DNA from: a virus
DNA length: 64,000 nucleotides
Virus record (IMG/VR): IMGVR_UViG_3300042554_000772
Span: 1 to 64,000 of that record
Direction: 5' to 3' (one strand)
This document shows, piece after piece, positions 19,801 through 27,598 of this stretch. Made by a program: the position numbers and the translations under genes. The number at the start of each line of letters is the position of its first letter. Positions within the stretch are counted from its first letter, which is position 1. The notes below the pieces were generated by a model. The model did no database searches, was not told the origin of the DNA, and saw nothing but the letters and a program-made list of their open reading frames with translations.

Positions 19801-22800
19801 CTGAATTCAACGAAGGGCCAGTAGGTAATACGGTTAGCCTTTACGACCTTGTTGAAAATAAGGGGAGGTTCAAGGAGGATACATCTAAATTCGGTTACAA
19901 TAGATACGAATACGATGACAAGGGTAAGACAAGGACAAAGGAGAACGAGGACGTATTTGATTTCTACCCAGAATTTGCTAATATGAAAGTAACGCTGGGA
20001 CCATCTAATGGTTCTACGTTTTTTAAACATACGAAATCACCTGGGTCAAAAGGGCTTGGTGAAATAACTATGTCAAAAGATTGGTACAACAAGAGTCCAG
20101 ACCACTTTTTCTTTGTTCTTGTTCACGAAATACAGCACGCAGTACAGAGAGAAGAGGGATTTGCTGTTGGTGGTAGTGCATCAACCGTTGACAATGAAAT
20201 CGATGAAGTTATTAAGGCAAACGAAAGAATCCTTAAAAACAAGGACAAGATTGTACCAGCTCTAAAAGAGAACATAAAAGAGCAAAAAAAGCGGATAAAA
20301 TGGTATATCGACCAAGGGTATAGCCAAGAAACAATGATTAAGGATGGCGTATTGACCACTCTTGATGGCTTAGAGACTCAGGTTCGTATGATTGACGATG
20401 TTGAGAAGCAATTAAACCTTTTAAAACAGATAAAAGCGGCTACTAATTTATCCAGCGTAGAGAAGTATAGAATCCTTTCTGGAGAGGTAGAGGCGGATAA
20501 TGCTGCTAGAAGAGCTGCTTTTCAACTTGCTAAGGGGTCTCTTGCTACACAGCCGCTCATAGATACCGAAGAAATCCCTAGAGAGTATCAGCTCATAATC
20601 ACCCCAGATATCGAGGATATGTCTCTACCGTCTTTCTTGACTAAAATGGGATATCCCTCTAAACCCAAGCGTCAAGATATCTTAAGAGTAGCTGCACTGA
20701 AAGACGTGGAGAGTACGGCTAAGGCGTTAGAGGAGAAGTATTCAGCACAACCGATTAAAAGAAATGATATAATTAACAATAATCCACAAGAAATATATGC
20801 TTTATCAATAGGTATAAATCCAAGTAATTTATCCTATTTAGGTAAGGGGGATTTCGGGAAGGCATATAGCACTGACATTGGAACTGTTATAAAAATAACT
20901 TCATCAGCCAATGAGGCAGAAATAGCTTTAAGTTTAATAGGAAAAAAGGGAAACCACGCAGAAATATATGATGTAAAAAAAGTTGAAAACGAGTTTATTA
21001 TACATCAAGAAGAATTAGACACTTATTCAGAAATTGAAGACAATCTACAAACAGTAGAAAATATTCTAAGCGAACAAGAATTGCCAATTCAGTATTTAGA
21101 CTATTTAGACTATGACGAACTAAGTCAAGAGTCCAAAGATGAATATGATAGTTTATCGAATTTCATTTCTGATTTAGAAGACATAAATGGACTTTATAGG
21201 AATTTAGGTATTGAAGCATCTGATTTGCAAAGTGGTAATTTAGGTTACGACAAAAACGGGAAACTAAAAGCATTTGACTTACAAGATAAATCTTCAAAGA
21301 TAAAATCAAAAGATGTTAATGCAGATGCCCTTAAAGATAAAAATCAAGTAATCTCCGAAGCCTACCACGAAGCCAAGAAAGACGGGTCTAATCCTGAATT
21401 AGTCAAAGCGGTTGAGGACTTGTTGGTTGGAGAACAACAGCAACCAAAGCGCCAAGGCATCTCAAAAGCTCAAGGGCCACTAATACCGATAGTCTACAAC
21501 AGCTTGCTGCAGCAATCCACTAGGAACGCAGATGGGACGAATACCCCACCGTACACGCTTCAGGAGTGGCTGACCATGATGACCCCTTACCTGAACGCAC
21601 AGACAGCTACTGCAATCTACAACGGTGTTGCAAGGAACAAGCCACCGTTCACTGCACCAAGCATCCAAGACGCTTACGATAGCTCAAAGAAACGCATGGA
21701 GGCAGGGAAGAACAAGGCTTTCTTCACATGGAACAACCTCAAGAAATACTTCATTGACAGACAGGCAGAGCTCAAGAAGGCGATTCTCGCCTCTGGGATG
21801 AAGAACGCTTACAACTATCTGGTCAACAAGGCTGGGTCTGGGGCTAGAGCTGCCTACTTCTACTACGAGAAGGAGAAGGATATCTACAAAGACCTCAAGA
21901 AGGAACAGATTGAAAAGCTCGACCAGATTATCATGCTCAGGCGTATCATCGAGATTGATAGCAACTTCGATGAGCGTGGCGAAGCCCGCCCAAAGCACAC
22001 CAACGGATTCAATAAGGGGTACGCTGAGATGGAGCTTTCAAGGCTCCAGAGTGAGCTTGGGGACGCTGCTTACAACGACCTCAACAACCGTGCAACCAAG
22101 TACTTTGATGCTTTCCGTTCGCTGTTAGACTCTATGTACGAGGAGGGGCTTGTTAGCGAGGAGCTGTACGAGCAGCTGAGGGATATCGATTACCAACCAC
22201 GATTGTTCCTAGACCACGTTTTCGAGATGGATGAGCCATCCATGCGTGAGATGAACCTAAGCGCTGCACAAATCAAGCGAATCAAGGAAGGTAGCGAGGG
22301 TGACATTATGTTTGACTCAAGGTTCCTCCTAGCTCTTTATGCTAAGAGCGCATTCTCCAAGATTGCACGCAACAAGGCTAACAAGGAGATTGCCAAGGCC
22401 ACCGAGGCACAGGGCAACGAGTCATGGGTATCCAAGACTGATAAGCCAGGCTTCAGCGAGGTTACTTACTTTGAAGATGGTGTCAAGAAGTCTTTCTACT
22501 TAAAGGATAACTTGAAGTCAGAGCTTGACGACATCAGCCGTGTATCAGGGATGCCTCAGAACATACAGAAGCTAATCGGTATGGTTACGGGTTCATTTGC
22601 AGTCAAGCTGTTGGCCACGAGGGCAAACCCATTGTTTGTCGCTAAGAACGTACCAAGGGACTATCTGCACGTTCTCTTCTTCACGAAAGCATACGATAAT
22701 ATGTCCCTACCGCTTGCAGCCATGAGGCTCGCTGGTGACTTCATCAAGGGTGTTAAGAGCAAGCTCCAAGACGACCAAGACTTCAAGGACTTCGTTGAGT

Positions 22801-24383
22801 TCGGTGGTGGTATGGACTTTCTGTCCACAGAAGGAATGGAGAGTATGATTACGAACAGAACTGTAACTAACAAGATTATTGAGAAGCTTGGTAAGGCTGG
22901 GGAATTATCAGAGATTGGCTTCCGCTTGGCTATGTACAAGAAATTCAAGGAAGACGGCATGAAGGCCCTAGGACCTAACGCAACGGAGGATGAGGTTACA
23001 AGGGTTAAGGTTCAAGCTGTTACACAGGCTAGAGAGATGATTGACTTCTCTCAGGGCGGTATTGCAACGAAGAACTTGGAGATTGTCTCCCCCTACATCA
23101 ACTCAGCATTCCAAGGCTTCAGGGTATCAACTAGCTACATTCAGAATAACCCCAAAGAGTTCGCTAAGAAGCTTGGATACTTATCTATCGGTGTAATGAT
23201 GCTTGCGCTTTACAATGCGATGCTTGGTGACGACGATATGGAGGATATCCCAGAGGAGACCAAGCGTAAGTACTTTATCATCATGACTCCGTTTACTTTC
23301 GAAGAGGACGGGAAGACCAAGCGTCACTATGTCAAGATAGCGAAGACACAACAGCTTGCACCATTCATTGCTGGTCTTGAGCTGACATCGGATTACTTTG
23401 TTGCAGGGGTTATGGGGCGTAAGCCAAGAGAATCCAAGGATGCTTATGAGTACGCTTGGAAGGGGGCTACAATGTACTTCCCTAAAGACCCAAGCAACAT
23501 CAAGAAAGAAATCTCTTCATCGGTTCCGTTGTTTGCTGCTATAGCTGCCTATGACATGAATTACGACACCTACAGAGAGCGTGCTGTGTCAATGGACTAC
23601 AACCAAGTGCTCCCACAGGACGAAGACTTCACCAACAAGCAAGTCCCTTACTTTTACAAGGCTCTCGCTCAAGGTATCGGTGCATCTGGCGGTGAGGCTG
23701 GCCCTAAGCGCCTTCAAGTCGCTACTGAGAAGTTCGTAACCACCCCGTATTCATCCTTGCTAACCATGGGTGCGTACACGATACTTGATTCGTTCTCAAG
23801 GCTATTCGAGCTTAAGGGCCCAGGAGGTATCCCCGTAAAAGACCAAGCAGCTATCTCTAACAGCGTCAGCAAATCGTTAGGACTCAGTGCTTCCAAGGTG
23901 TTCACGGGTGCTACTGAGCCAGACTGGAGGAGCTACACGAGGAAGGAAGAGATTGAGCGCATCAACATGGAGGAGAAGTCCGAAAGACGTGGTATCAAGA
24001 TTGCAGCTCAGAATATCGGTCAGAAGTACTTTGAGGCTTCCAACGCAAAGGATAGCAAGGCTATGAGCGAAGCTAGGAAGGAGTACCAAGATGAGTTGAT
24101 GCGAATCAAAAAGGAGAGCGGTGTACCAGACGCTAAGTATTTTATGGATGCCTTCCAGCAAGCCAGAAAGTACGGGAAAGCCACCAACCCAGAGTACAAC
24201 GACATCAGCTACGCTGCAAGCAACGAAGCTAAAGCGAGAATCATCATGGAGTACGGGGGTAGGACGATGAGCAGAAAAGAGTTAGTAGAATACATCAACG
24301 ACTATAAGCGGAAGACTGGTAAGCCAATCAATGGTTCCGAAATCCTCCGTGAGTATCAAAAAGAAACAGGCTATGGTAAGTAA
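13887..24383 (+). CDS. Giant multidomain polyvalent (LPD-type) virion/ejection protein
   Basis: 3498 residues. In order I see: hydrophobic helices at about 255-330 (IPYVGLPALAASAGG); a Gln/Pro-rich linker; a zincin motif HEGIH at 721-725; linker PKRQ at 855-858; a glycosylase-like segment with FGPKLGAFFANL (about 1070-1081) and an Asp at 1091 before RWW; PKRQ at 1303-1306; a helical domain; a RelA/SpoT-like domain with DLGDGAR (1704-1710) and GEIQI (Glu1767); a second zincin HEIQH at 2080-2084 with SGEVEADN near 2198 (LPD23-like); PKRQ at 2260-2263; a kinase-like domain with GKGDFGKAY (from 2319), Lys2336, Asp2446/Asn2451 and FDL (Asp2464); PKRQ at 2520-2523; and an LPD38-like C-terminal region with NPLFVAKNVPRD near 2914. 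Polyvalent proteins of this kind are packaged and delivered with the DNA. Cleavage at PKRQ is only a hypothesis. Confidence 0.8.
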   Translation: MDTEVKKFVERSIKRGDSLAQIKSTLVSYGWEENVNEATGYYDEFKKKSPAGTGLRAAGVSPSRQTVTPSSSGFASQETKNIPLEDPLLTKKDGYAKSLMEQLNLAAKDKNNRNKYVPTINKLWNEYSSIDRGAPTPLSLFEDNGAISKNSLNLLNESSARNAERMKREAIAIAKDDNVLESGVRSLWAGLLGTANYLGDLVDPDSYDDVPDAKTDLEKEAEAQSARAQKASYGRKLLAGYTDKQIEDGFYKNFADGNVATALGLFGRDVVELLPQVAANAIPYVGLPALAASAGGQAWLKIKDDEKYNTLEKFLYAPLVGAAEYFTEKFFGMDRKMIQEGLSKAFGKTITSAADIPKKELGDMIFGTLPKAVRAPLEEGFEESLVSTFTQTLDKIMAEKPFDPVEIAESAMLGAGAGGSTYALVRGSSALLQTPLFSDVYKITNTAANIDNILKSKDISDEERVILTDRLNGYKTQMRKLQDGASEYYKQFSQEDKQKTLELNQTISRGIRSYSTMKTAEAKAETVNRIKQSLAEKAQIEQKYDSAQKQQVPSPVVQGAQPGGVPVQGTGTETPQAGGVLQVPSQQEEKVAEAAKQPNVGFRPTKASLTSQTLPQILSNLKSYVESIPEETLQKFETTRQSITNGFESVANVISSFAKESLNVEVEAINTEDEWNKATMDPTTGKPEKLSRGLYYQRGQEGAPSKIILFAPALLGNTVYHEGIHEIVPQAFGQEGINKVAKALASGIKRDPGLNAKFGNFLSQYEQGDKNEELLAELGAMVAAGDIDVEITKSLATRFMEAVASVLGAVGIKMAPNSSQLSEAFLSYSQKLGAGAKLDIQKTAETKEEGDKKGPKRQAVGLRTKEESLAEFGFPVGDKVTNIRQVGAALEKRQQKKYIKIAKNDTSDKAKDIISNYMVDEVIFELESLGESSAKGWYGEKFQKALDLLSESIPSLKDKGNRNLFTMLVAITSDGQKVINNFTYAISLYNSYLKDGVVSDKFNFGGDRNSGMKINVGNINRLIKQYGNDFVAINDFLLQTDSYGNIKKKYNIKKSDYKVTTTMPISAGVFGPKLGAFFANLSGQENYLTMDRWWSRTFNRYRGILLPTVKEQGKQKFLNAIGKPNISNNAFLKEVKKYADSYIKKKYKNGTAIEKAANTIYKAAFVELNDKPFNAGDRDMMIETTQVAQEKLKKAGYDLSMADIQAILWYFEKRLYAEIQSKKSAMDVDYSNAVTKLIEGKKDLSFLPNEVSKIVNVKESEDEYVDAISSPSSNIIQLDEAVDLAAVDKATETINNAQKRKTPKRQGFEGKQSATFVRELDIAITPATTERKFDKVTARIKSLSEKYDRLVKESEKGIDNSEEINNVASQILDAARKQLAARISKVKGASVKFDDDFRGLYNNVFEPSFNLKLRLTPQSNENEVSQILNEFAERYTQDAFIVETASEESEDFRKQLGENVMPLGDYDEKTNMSHFPQLYAEFTSPLSDKELNELSLSLREGGIDGFSLNKKELKITIFPFLTEEQEKLSEDEQRRIKKEYYDEQISSARKAMANVSRVGRDVKSEVRFRKSTYKGAKSTEGATRQYDRDNFLKAHKDGLTKYELLAKEFNKLRLEEIELSKKKEKLPNDKQKRYDEIKSVIQPIIQDTIALNEPFYKEAKREIERIASSVSRNLRGAFVSRFNIKRPERASIKVMRWYNSDIEDLGDGARVNIIVDNEQQADRLFNEIDKKNPSKNPDRERRVNETTDLGYPKRLIEMDTKNGFIGEIQIMTPEGYLAKDGVDYFDDNQQDFARKRLKEVQNRLGWAIPDGIGHYFYEINRDENINDELRERAKALSLSYYKAFTNPSFKLSESEFTKELAKFKEDVDKADKSTWDEGNSGKSPKTLDTYLEESGKKEPKESAPTKKAMLQIIGSNSQMKEWTSKMLLKANEMERRGVKPKTIFNVTGWERGADKKWRYPVPTFKLNYTKVAEFNEGPVGNTVSLYDLVENKGRFKEDTSKFGYNRYEYDDKGKTRTKENEDVFDFYPEFANMKVTLGPSNGSTFFKHTKSPGSKGLGEITMSKDWYNKSPDHFFFVLVHEIQHAVQREEGFAVGGSASTVDNEIDEVIKANERILKNKDKIVPALKENIKEQKKRIKWYIDQGYSQETMIKDGVLTTLDGLETQVRMIDDVEKQLNLLKQIKAATNLSSVEKYRILSGEVEADNAARRAAFQLAKGSLATQPLIDTEEIPREYQLIITPDIEDMSLPSFLTKMGYPSKPKRQDILRVAALKDVESTAKALEEKYSAQPIKRNDIINNNPQEIYALSIGINPSNLSYLGKGDFGKAYSTDIGTVIKITSSANEAEIALSLIGKKGNHAEIYDVKKVENEFIIHQEELDTYSEIEDNLQTVENILSEQELPIQYLDYLDYDELSQESKDEYDSLSNFISDLEDINGLYRNLGIEASDLQSGNLGYDKNGKLKAFDLQDKSSKIKSKDVNADALKDKNQVISEAYHEAKKDGSNPELVKAVEDLLVGEQQQPKRQGISKAQGPLIPIVYNSLLQQSTRNADGTNTPPYTLQEWLTMMTPYLNAQTATAIYNGVARNKPPFTAPSIQDAYDSSKKRMEAGKNKAFFTWNNLKKYFIDRQAELKKAILASGMKNAYNYLVNKAGSGARAAYFYYEKEKDIYKDLKKEQIEKLDQIIMLRRIIEIDSNFDERGEARPKHTNGFNKGYAEMELSRLQSELGDAAYNDLNNRATKYFDAFRSLLDSMYEEGLVSEELYEQLRDIDYQPRLFLDHVFEMDEPSMREMNLSAAQIKRIKEGSEGDIMFDSRFLLALYAKSAFSKIARNKANKEIAKATEAQGNESWVSKTDKPGFSEVTYFEDGVKKSFYLKDNLKSELDDISRVSGMPQNIQKLIGMVTGSFAVKLLATRANPLFVAKNVPRDYLHVLFFTKAYDNMSLPLAAMRLAGDFIKGVKSKLQDDQDFKDFVEFGGGMDFLSTEGMESMITNRTVTNKIIEKLGKAGELSEIGFRLAMYKKFKEDGMKALGPNATEDEVTRVKVQAVTQAREMIDFSQGGIATKNLEIVSPYINSAFQGFRVSTSYIQNNPKEFAKKLGYLSIGVMMLALYNAMLGDDDMEDIPEETKRKYFIIMTPFTFEEDGKTKRHYVKIAKTQQLAPFIAGLELTSDYFVAGVMGRKPRESKDAYEYAWKGATMYFPKDPSNIKKEISSSVPLFAAIAAYDMNYDTYRERAVSMDYNQVLPQDEDFTNKQVPYFYKALAQGIGASGGEAGPKRLQVATEKFVTTPYSSLLTMGAYTILDSFSRLFELKGPGGIPVKDQAAISNSVSKSLGLSASKVFTGATEPDWRSYTRKEEIERINMEEKSERRGIKIAAQNIGQKYFEASNAKDSKAMSEARKEYQDELMRIKKESGVPDAKYFMDAFQQARKYGKATNPEYNDISYAASNEAKARIIMEYGGRTMSRKELVEYINDYKRKTGKPINGSEILREYQKETGYGK
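20664..21455 (+). other. AT-rich kinase-like domain cassette between two PKRQ linkers
   Basis: The segment from PKRQ at 20664 to PKRQ at 21444-21455 encodes the kinase-like domain of the giant protein. Its core is far more AT-rich than the flanks: I count 13 G/C in the 60 bases 20761-20820, whereas the surrounding gene is visibly near balanced. The composition break lies just inside the two linkers, as expected for insertion of a whole domain. The reading frame is intact. Confidence 0.6.
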
Positions 24384-24807
24384 ATTTGCACTCAAGATAT
24401 GTTTAACGGGTTTCTTCTGTTTATTGGCTTCATGTTCGCCAGAATGGCATCTAAAGCGTGCAATAAGAAAGAATCCTATGATAGTGAAGACCGACACCCT
24501 AAAGGTTAGGGATACGTTCTACACGCCAGCGGTATACGTTACAGATACATTCGTTACGAAACAATACGACACCATCGAAATCATCAAGGACAAATTACAA
24601 ATCAAAATCGTAAAATCAAATGATACTATTAGAGTTACTGGGGCTTGCAAATCGGATACAATCGTGCGGACTGTTTCGGTCCCCGTTGAAAGGGTTGTTT
24701 ACAAAGAAGCCAAGAAGAGCAAGCCTTTCGAGTATTTCTCAAGTGCGGTTTGGGGATTCGCAGCAGTATTACTGCTAGTCATTATCTACCGCTCTGAGAG
24801 GCGATAA
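24373..24807 (+). CDS. Candidate u-spanin (lipoprotein with C-terminal TM)
   Basis: 144 residues. The N-terminus has a signal sequence with lipobox LLASC (Cys at about 21) followed by SPEWHLKRAIRKNP, a start often seen in Bacteroidota phage lipoproteins. A Thr/Val-rich beta-type middle (TDTLKVRDTFYTPAVYVTD) leads to a single transmembrane segment near the C-terminus (AVWGFAAVLLLVIIY) and a basic tail. Lipid anchor plus C-terminal TM is the diagnostic layout of unimolecular spanins, which join outer and inner membranes at lysis. ATG at 24373 is chosen because it starts the signal peptide directly; it overlaps the giant gene by 11 bases. The 3' end overlaps the convergent glycosyltransferase gene. 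Confidence 0.65.
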   Translation: MVSKFALKICLTGFFCLLASCSPEWHLKRAIRKNPMIVKTDTLKVRDTFYTPAVYVTDTFVTKQYDTIEIIKDKLQIKIVKSNDTIRVTGACKSDTIVRTVSVPVERVVYKEAKKSKPFEYFSSAVWGFAAVLLLVIIYRSERR

Positions 24808-25528
24808 GGTGCTTGTATCTTTCAAAGATATTTGAAGAGTGAGCTCTGAACTCTGCCAACTCTCTTTCTAGTCCTTCCCGTCCTATTCTGTGGTGGAATC
24901 CGAATCCTCTAAGCCTATCTCTTTCTGGGATTCTTTCTTGTATTTGTAGATTCCTTTTTATCATTTCCTCGTTGTACGGGCTGTTCCTGTACCATAGGAT
25001 TACTAGATTTGAGTTGGAAGGCTTTGAATAGTGTCTACCTAAGTTGTATGCGTACGAGTAACTGCTCATTCTCCTCATGCCTCTCTTAGAGAGAGCTACT
25101 GGGTCGTCTGCGTATATGCCATGCGTGAATTGCTCACACAATAATCTATTCGGGTCTGGGCTTATCCCTTCCATATCTTTTGGGCAAACCATTACTGCAG
25201 AAGGTATATACCGACAACTTAAATCTGAATCATTGCAATTCGCATCTATATCCCCAATTAGGAATTCCGTTACATTAAGCACTACCCTCCACCCAGTAAC
25301 GTCCTTCTCTATGATTGCCACTTCGAAATCCAATTCTTCGGCACCGAAATCTTTATTCTTGCTATCTATAATCTCCCAGTCTGGGCATATCTCTTTTATG
25401 ATTTCTACGCTCCTATCGGTCGAACTGTAGTTAATCATTATTCCTTTGTCAAACATTGGCTTGTGGTGATTAAGCCAAAAGGGAAGAAGGTACTCTTCGT
25501 TGTAGAAGTGACATATTACCGTTTTCAT
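24782..25528 (-). CDS. Family 2-like glycosyltransferase
   Basis: 248 residues. The N-terminus (VICHFYNEEYLLPFWLNHH followed by GIMINYSSTDRS) is the nucleotide-sugar-binding start of the Glyco_tranf_2_4 group. A DXD-like element GDIDANCND is at about 90-98. It is the last gene of a six-gene minus-strand operon and overlaps the methyltransferase upstream by 4 bases (ATGA). Its 3' end overlaps the convergent u-spanin gene by 26 bases. Probable role: adding a sugar to a host surface glycan or a virion protein; substrate unknown. Confidence 0.65.
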   Translation of the reverse strand: MKTVICHFYNEEYLLPFWLNHHKPMFDKGIMINYSSTDRSVEIIKEICPDWEIIDSKNKDFGAEELDFEVAIIEKDVTGWRVVLNVTEFLIGDIDANCNDSDLSCRYIPSAVMVCPKDMEGISPDPNRLLCEQFTHGIYADDPVALSKRGMRRMSSYSYAYNLGRHYSKPSNSNLVILWYRNSPYNEEMIKRNLQIQERIPERDRLRGFGFHHRIGREGLERELAEFRAHSSNIFERYKHLIASQSGR

Positions 25529-26709
25529 ACCGTTTCTATTTGTAATGATGGAAAGTATTTAACCCAGATGTCTCCTTTGCCTTGTCTATGGCTAACCCTG
25601 CTTTTTATCTCATCGTAAAAGTTCCATGCCAGTGGCAATATCACGATAGGCTTATCTATGCCAGTTAAAGCACAAGGGCTATCTATCCTTACGTTTGTGC
25701 CTGGAGTATATAACCCAACCTTCATGTCATTATCGTCAACGATGATGTCAGGAACAATGCCAGCATAATTAAGCAGTGTCATCCCCTTTGCTGCAGCTCC
25801 GTATGCTGCGATTTTAAAGCCCTCATTCCTCTTTGTGTCTATGAATGATTTAAGCTCTGATACGACAACGCTTACGTTTTCAGCGTAATCAATATATGTC
25901 TTCATAGAGGTTAGCCCTTGGCTTATCTCTTCCTCAAGTAAGGCCGTATATTTTTTGGGAGCGTCTTTCCTTTTTGAAAAGGTGAACACATAGCTGATAC
26001 CATGTACTGGTACCTTCTCTACGTCCACTAGTGTTAAGCCTGACCTATTCGCTAGGGCAAGCATTGAGTTCACGTTGAAGAAGGATAGGTGTTCATGGTA
26101 AATTGTATCAAACTGATTGCTCTTGACCATCTCAGCTTGAGATGTTTGGATGAATAACAGTGAATCATCATGCATCCTATATGAAGCATTATTCAAAAAC
26201 TCAAGAGCCTTTTCAGTGTGGGCAAATACATTCTGAGCCACGATAATGTCAAACTGTTTCCAGTATGCAGTATGGTCAAAATACCCACACATGACATTGT
26301 GGTTCTTGCTGCTTATTGGATATAGATTCTCTGCAGGGTCAACGCCATACGTTTCCCATCCAAGCTCTTTAAATGCATCTAGCTGAGTCCCATCATTGCA
26401 AGCGATATCAAGAACGCTTTTTGTGTATGGGGTTACTTTACCAGAGGTCCACTTTGCAAACCATTTAAAGTACTCTTTCAGAGTTGTTGTAGTCCCACTT
26501 ATGTACAAGTAGTTCTTGAACAGCTCGTCAGGATTGACGATATGCGTTAACTGAAGATGGTAGCAGTTCTTGCACAGATTCAACCCTAATGGGTACTCTG
26601 GAAGCTCTTCTCCCTTGTGGTAGCTATTAGCTAGGGGCTGTTTATTGAGGTCTAAGATTTGAACTAAATCGTTTTTACCACAAGCAATGCAATCTGTTTT
26701 ATGGTTCAT
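25525..26709 (-). CDS. SAM-dependent sugar C-methyltransferase
   Basis: 394 residues with the three-part layout of sugar C-methyltransferases (NovU/TylCIII type). First is an N-terminal zinc-binding domain with Cys pairs (CIACGK at 8-13, LCKNCYHLQL at about 51-60). Then comes a Rossmann domain with VLDIACNDGTQLDAF at about 103-117 and YGVDPAE. The C-terminal domain has KIAAYGAAAKGMTLLNYAG at about 300. These enzymes methylate dTDP-ketosugars. It lies in an operon with an epimerase and glycosyltransferases, so the phage may make or modify an unusual deoxysugar. It overlaps the epimerase gene by 11 bases. Confidence 0.8.
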   Translation of the reverse strand: MNHKTDCIACGKNDLVQILDLNKQPLANSYHKGEELPEYPLGLNLCKNCYHLQLTHIVNPDELFKNYLYISGTTTTLKEYFKWFAKWTSGKVTPYTKSVLDIACNDGTQLDAFKELGWETYGVDPAENLYPISSKNHNVMCGYFDHTAYWKQFDIIVAQNVFAHTEKALEFLNNASYRMHDDSLLFIQTSQAEMVKSNQFDTIYHEHLSFFNVNSMLALANRSGLTLVDVEKVPVHGISYVFTFSKRKDAPKKYTALLEEEISQGLTSMKTYIDYAENVSVVVSELKSFIDTKRNEGFKIAAYGAAAKGMTLLNYAGIVPDIIVDDNDMKVGLYTPGTNVRIDSPCALTGIDKPIVILPLAWNFYDEIKSRVSHRQGKGDIWVKYFPSLQIETV

Positions 26710-27598
26710 AAATTACCTTTTTATGTCTATTAACTTTTACCATGTTATCCCAATTATCCAAAAGCGAATTGGTTATAGTTGATACGTCTTCCTTAAACTC
26801 AAACGAGAACTCATTGATGAACTTTTCAGATGATATAGCGAAATCATAAGTAACAGTTTGTTCTTTGGCATTAGTCACTAATGATGGTGTCTCCAATTCG
26901 ATGATGGGAACATTGCATATTTCTGCTACAGCATTAGCGATTTCTTCTGCTGTAGAGTTAAAGCTCGCTAGGTTGTATATGCCACGCTTATCTCTCTTTT
27001 CACTGATAATTGCTGATACGGCATTAACAAGGTCATTGATGCCTAATATAGGCCTGTTTATATCTTTAACGTATAACTTTATATGACCATTCTCTTTAGC
27101 CGAAGAGACCATAGAGTTTATCATGACATCCGTTCTCAGCGTGGGTGAATAGCCACAAACTGTCCCAAAGCGAAGACCATAGTATTCTACCTTAGAATCA
27201 ATAGCCATCATGTCAATGAAATGCTTGGTGATGTCGTAGGTATTGTGAGGTACAAAGTCAGTATAGCTTTCTGTTAATGTGCCACCGCCAACGCATCCAT
27301 ATACACTAGAACTAGATGCATAGATTAGCTTTACACGATTCTCAGCCCTACTCAGCTTATCCAGAAGGATGGCGAAATTATCTACATTGTTCTTAAATGC
27401 TGATAGCTGATTGTTTGCACACGAAGCCACTGAAGAGTTACCAGCAAGCAATATGATTGCGTCATATCTCTCAAAGAACTCTATGGGTAGATTCCTATAA
27501 TCAATACCAATAGATAAGTCAACGGAATGGCATTTGATTTTTTCGGCAATGGCAGAGCCAATGTACCCATGCGAACCTATTAGCAATACATTATTCAT
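26699..27598 (-). CDS. NAD-dependent epimerase/dehydratase (extended SDR)
   Basis: 299 residues from the ATG at 27598, which begins MNNVLLIGSHGYIGSAIAE with the GxxGxxG NAD-binding motif. A longer in-frame extension overlaps the upstream gene and adds non-conserved residues, so I reject it. The catalytic region has SSSSVYG (about 97-103) and YDITK (Tyr-x-x-x-Lys, about 120-124), the standard SDR Tyr/Lys pair. Likely substrate is a nucleotide sugar used by the neighbouring glycosyltransferases. Overlaps its neighbours by 8 and 11 bases. Confidence 0.8.
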   Translation of the reverse strand: MNNVLLIGSHGYIGSAIAEKIKCHSVDLSIGIDYRNLPIEFFERYDAIILLAGNSSVASCANNQLSAFKNNVDNFAILLDKLSRAENRVKLIYASSSSVYGCVGGGTLTESYTDFVPHNTYDITKHFIDMMAIDSKVEYYGLRFGTVCGYSPTLRTDVMINSMVSSAKENGHIKLYVKDINRPILGINDLVNAVSAIISEKRDKRGIYNLASFNSTAEEIANAVAEICNVPIIELETPSLVTNAKEQTVTYDFAISSEKFINEFSFEFKEDVSTITNSLLDNWDNMVKVNRHKKVIYEP

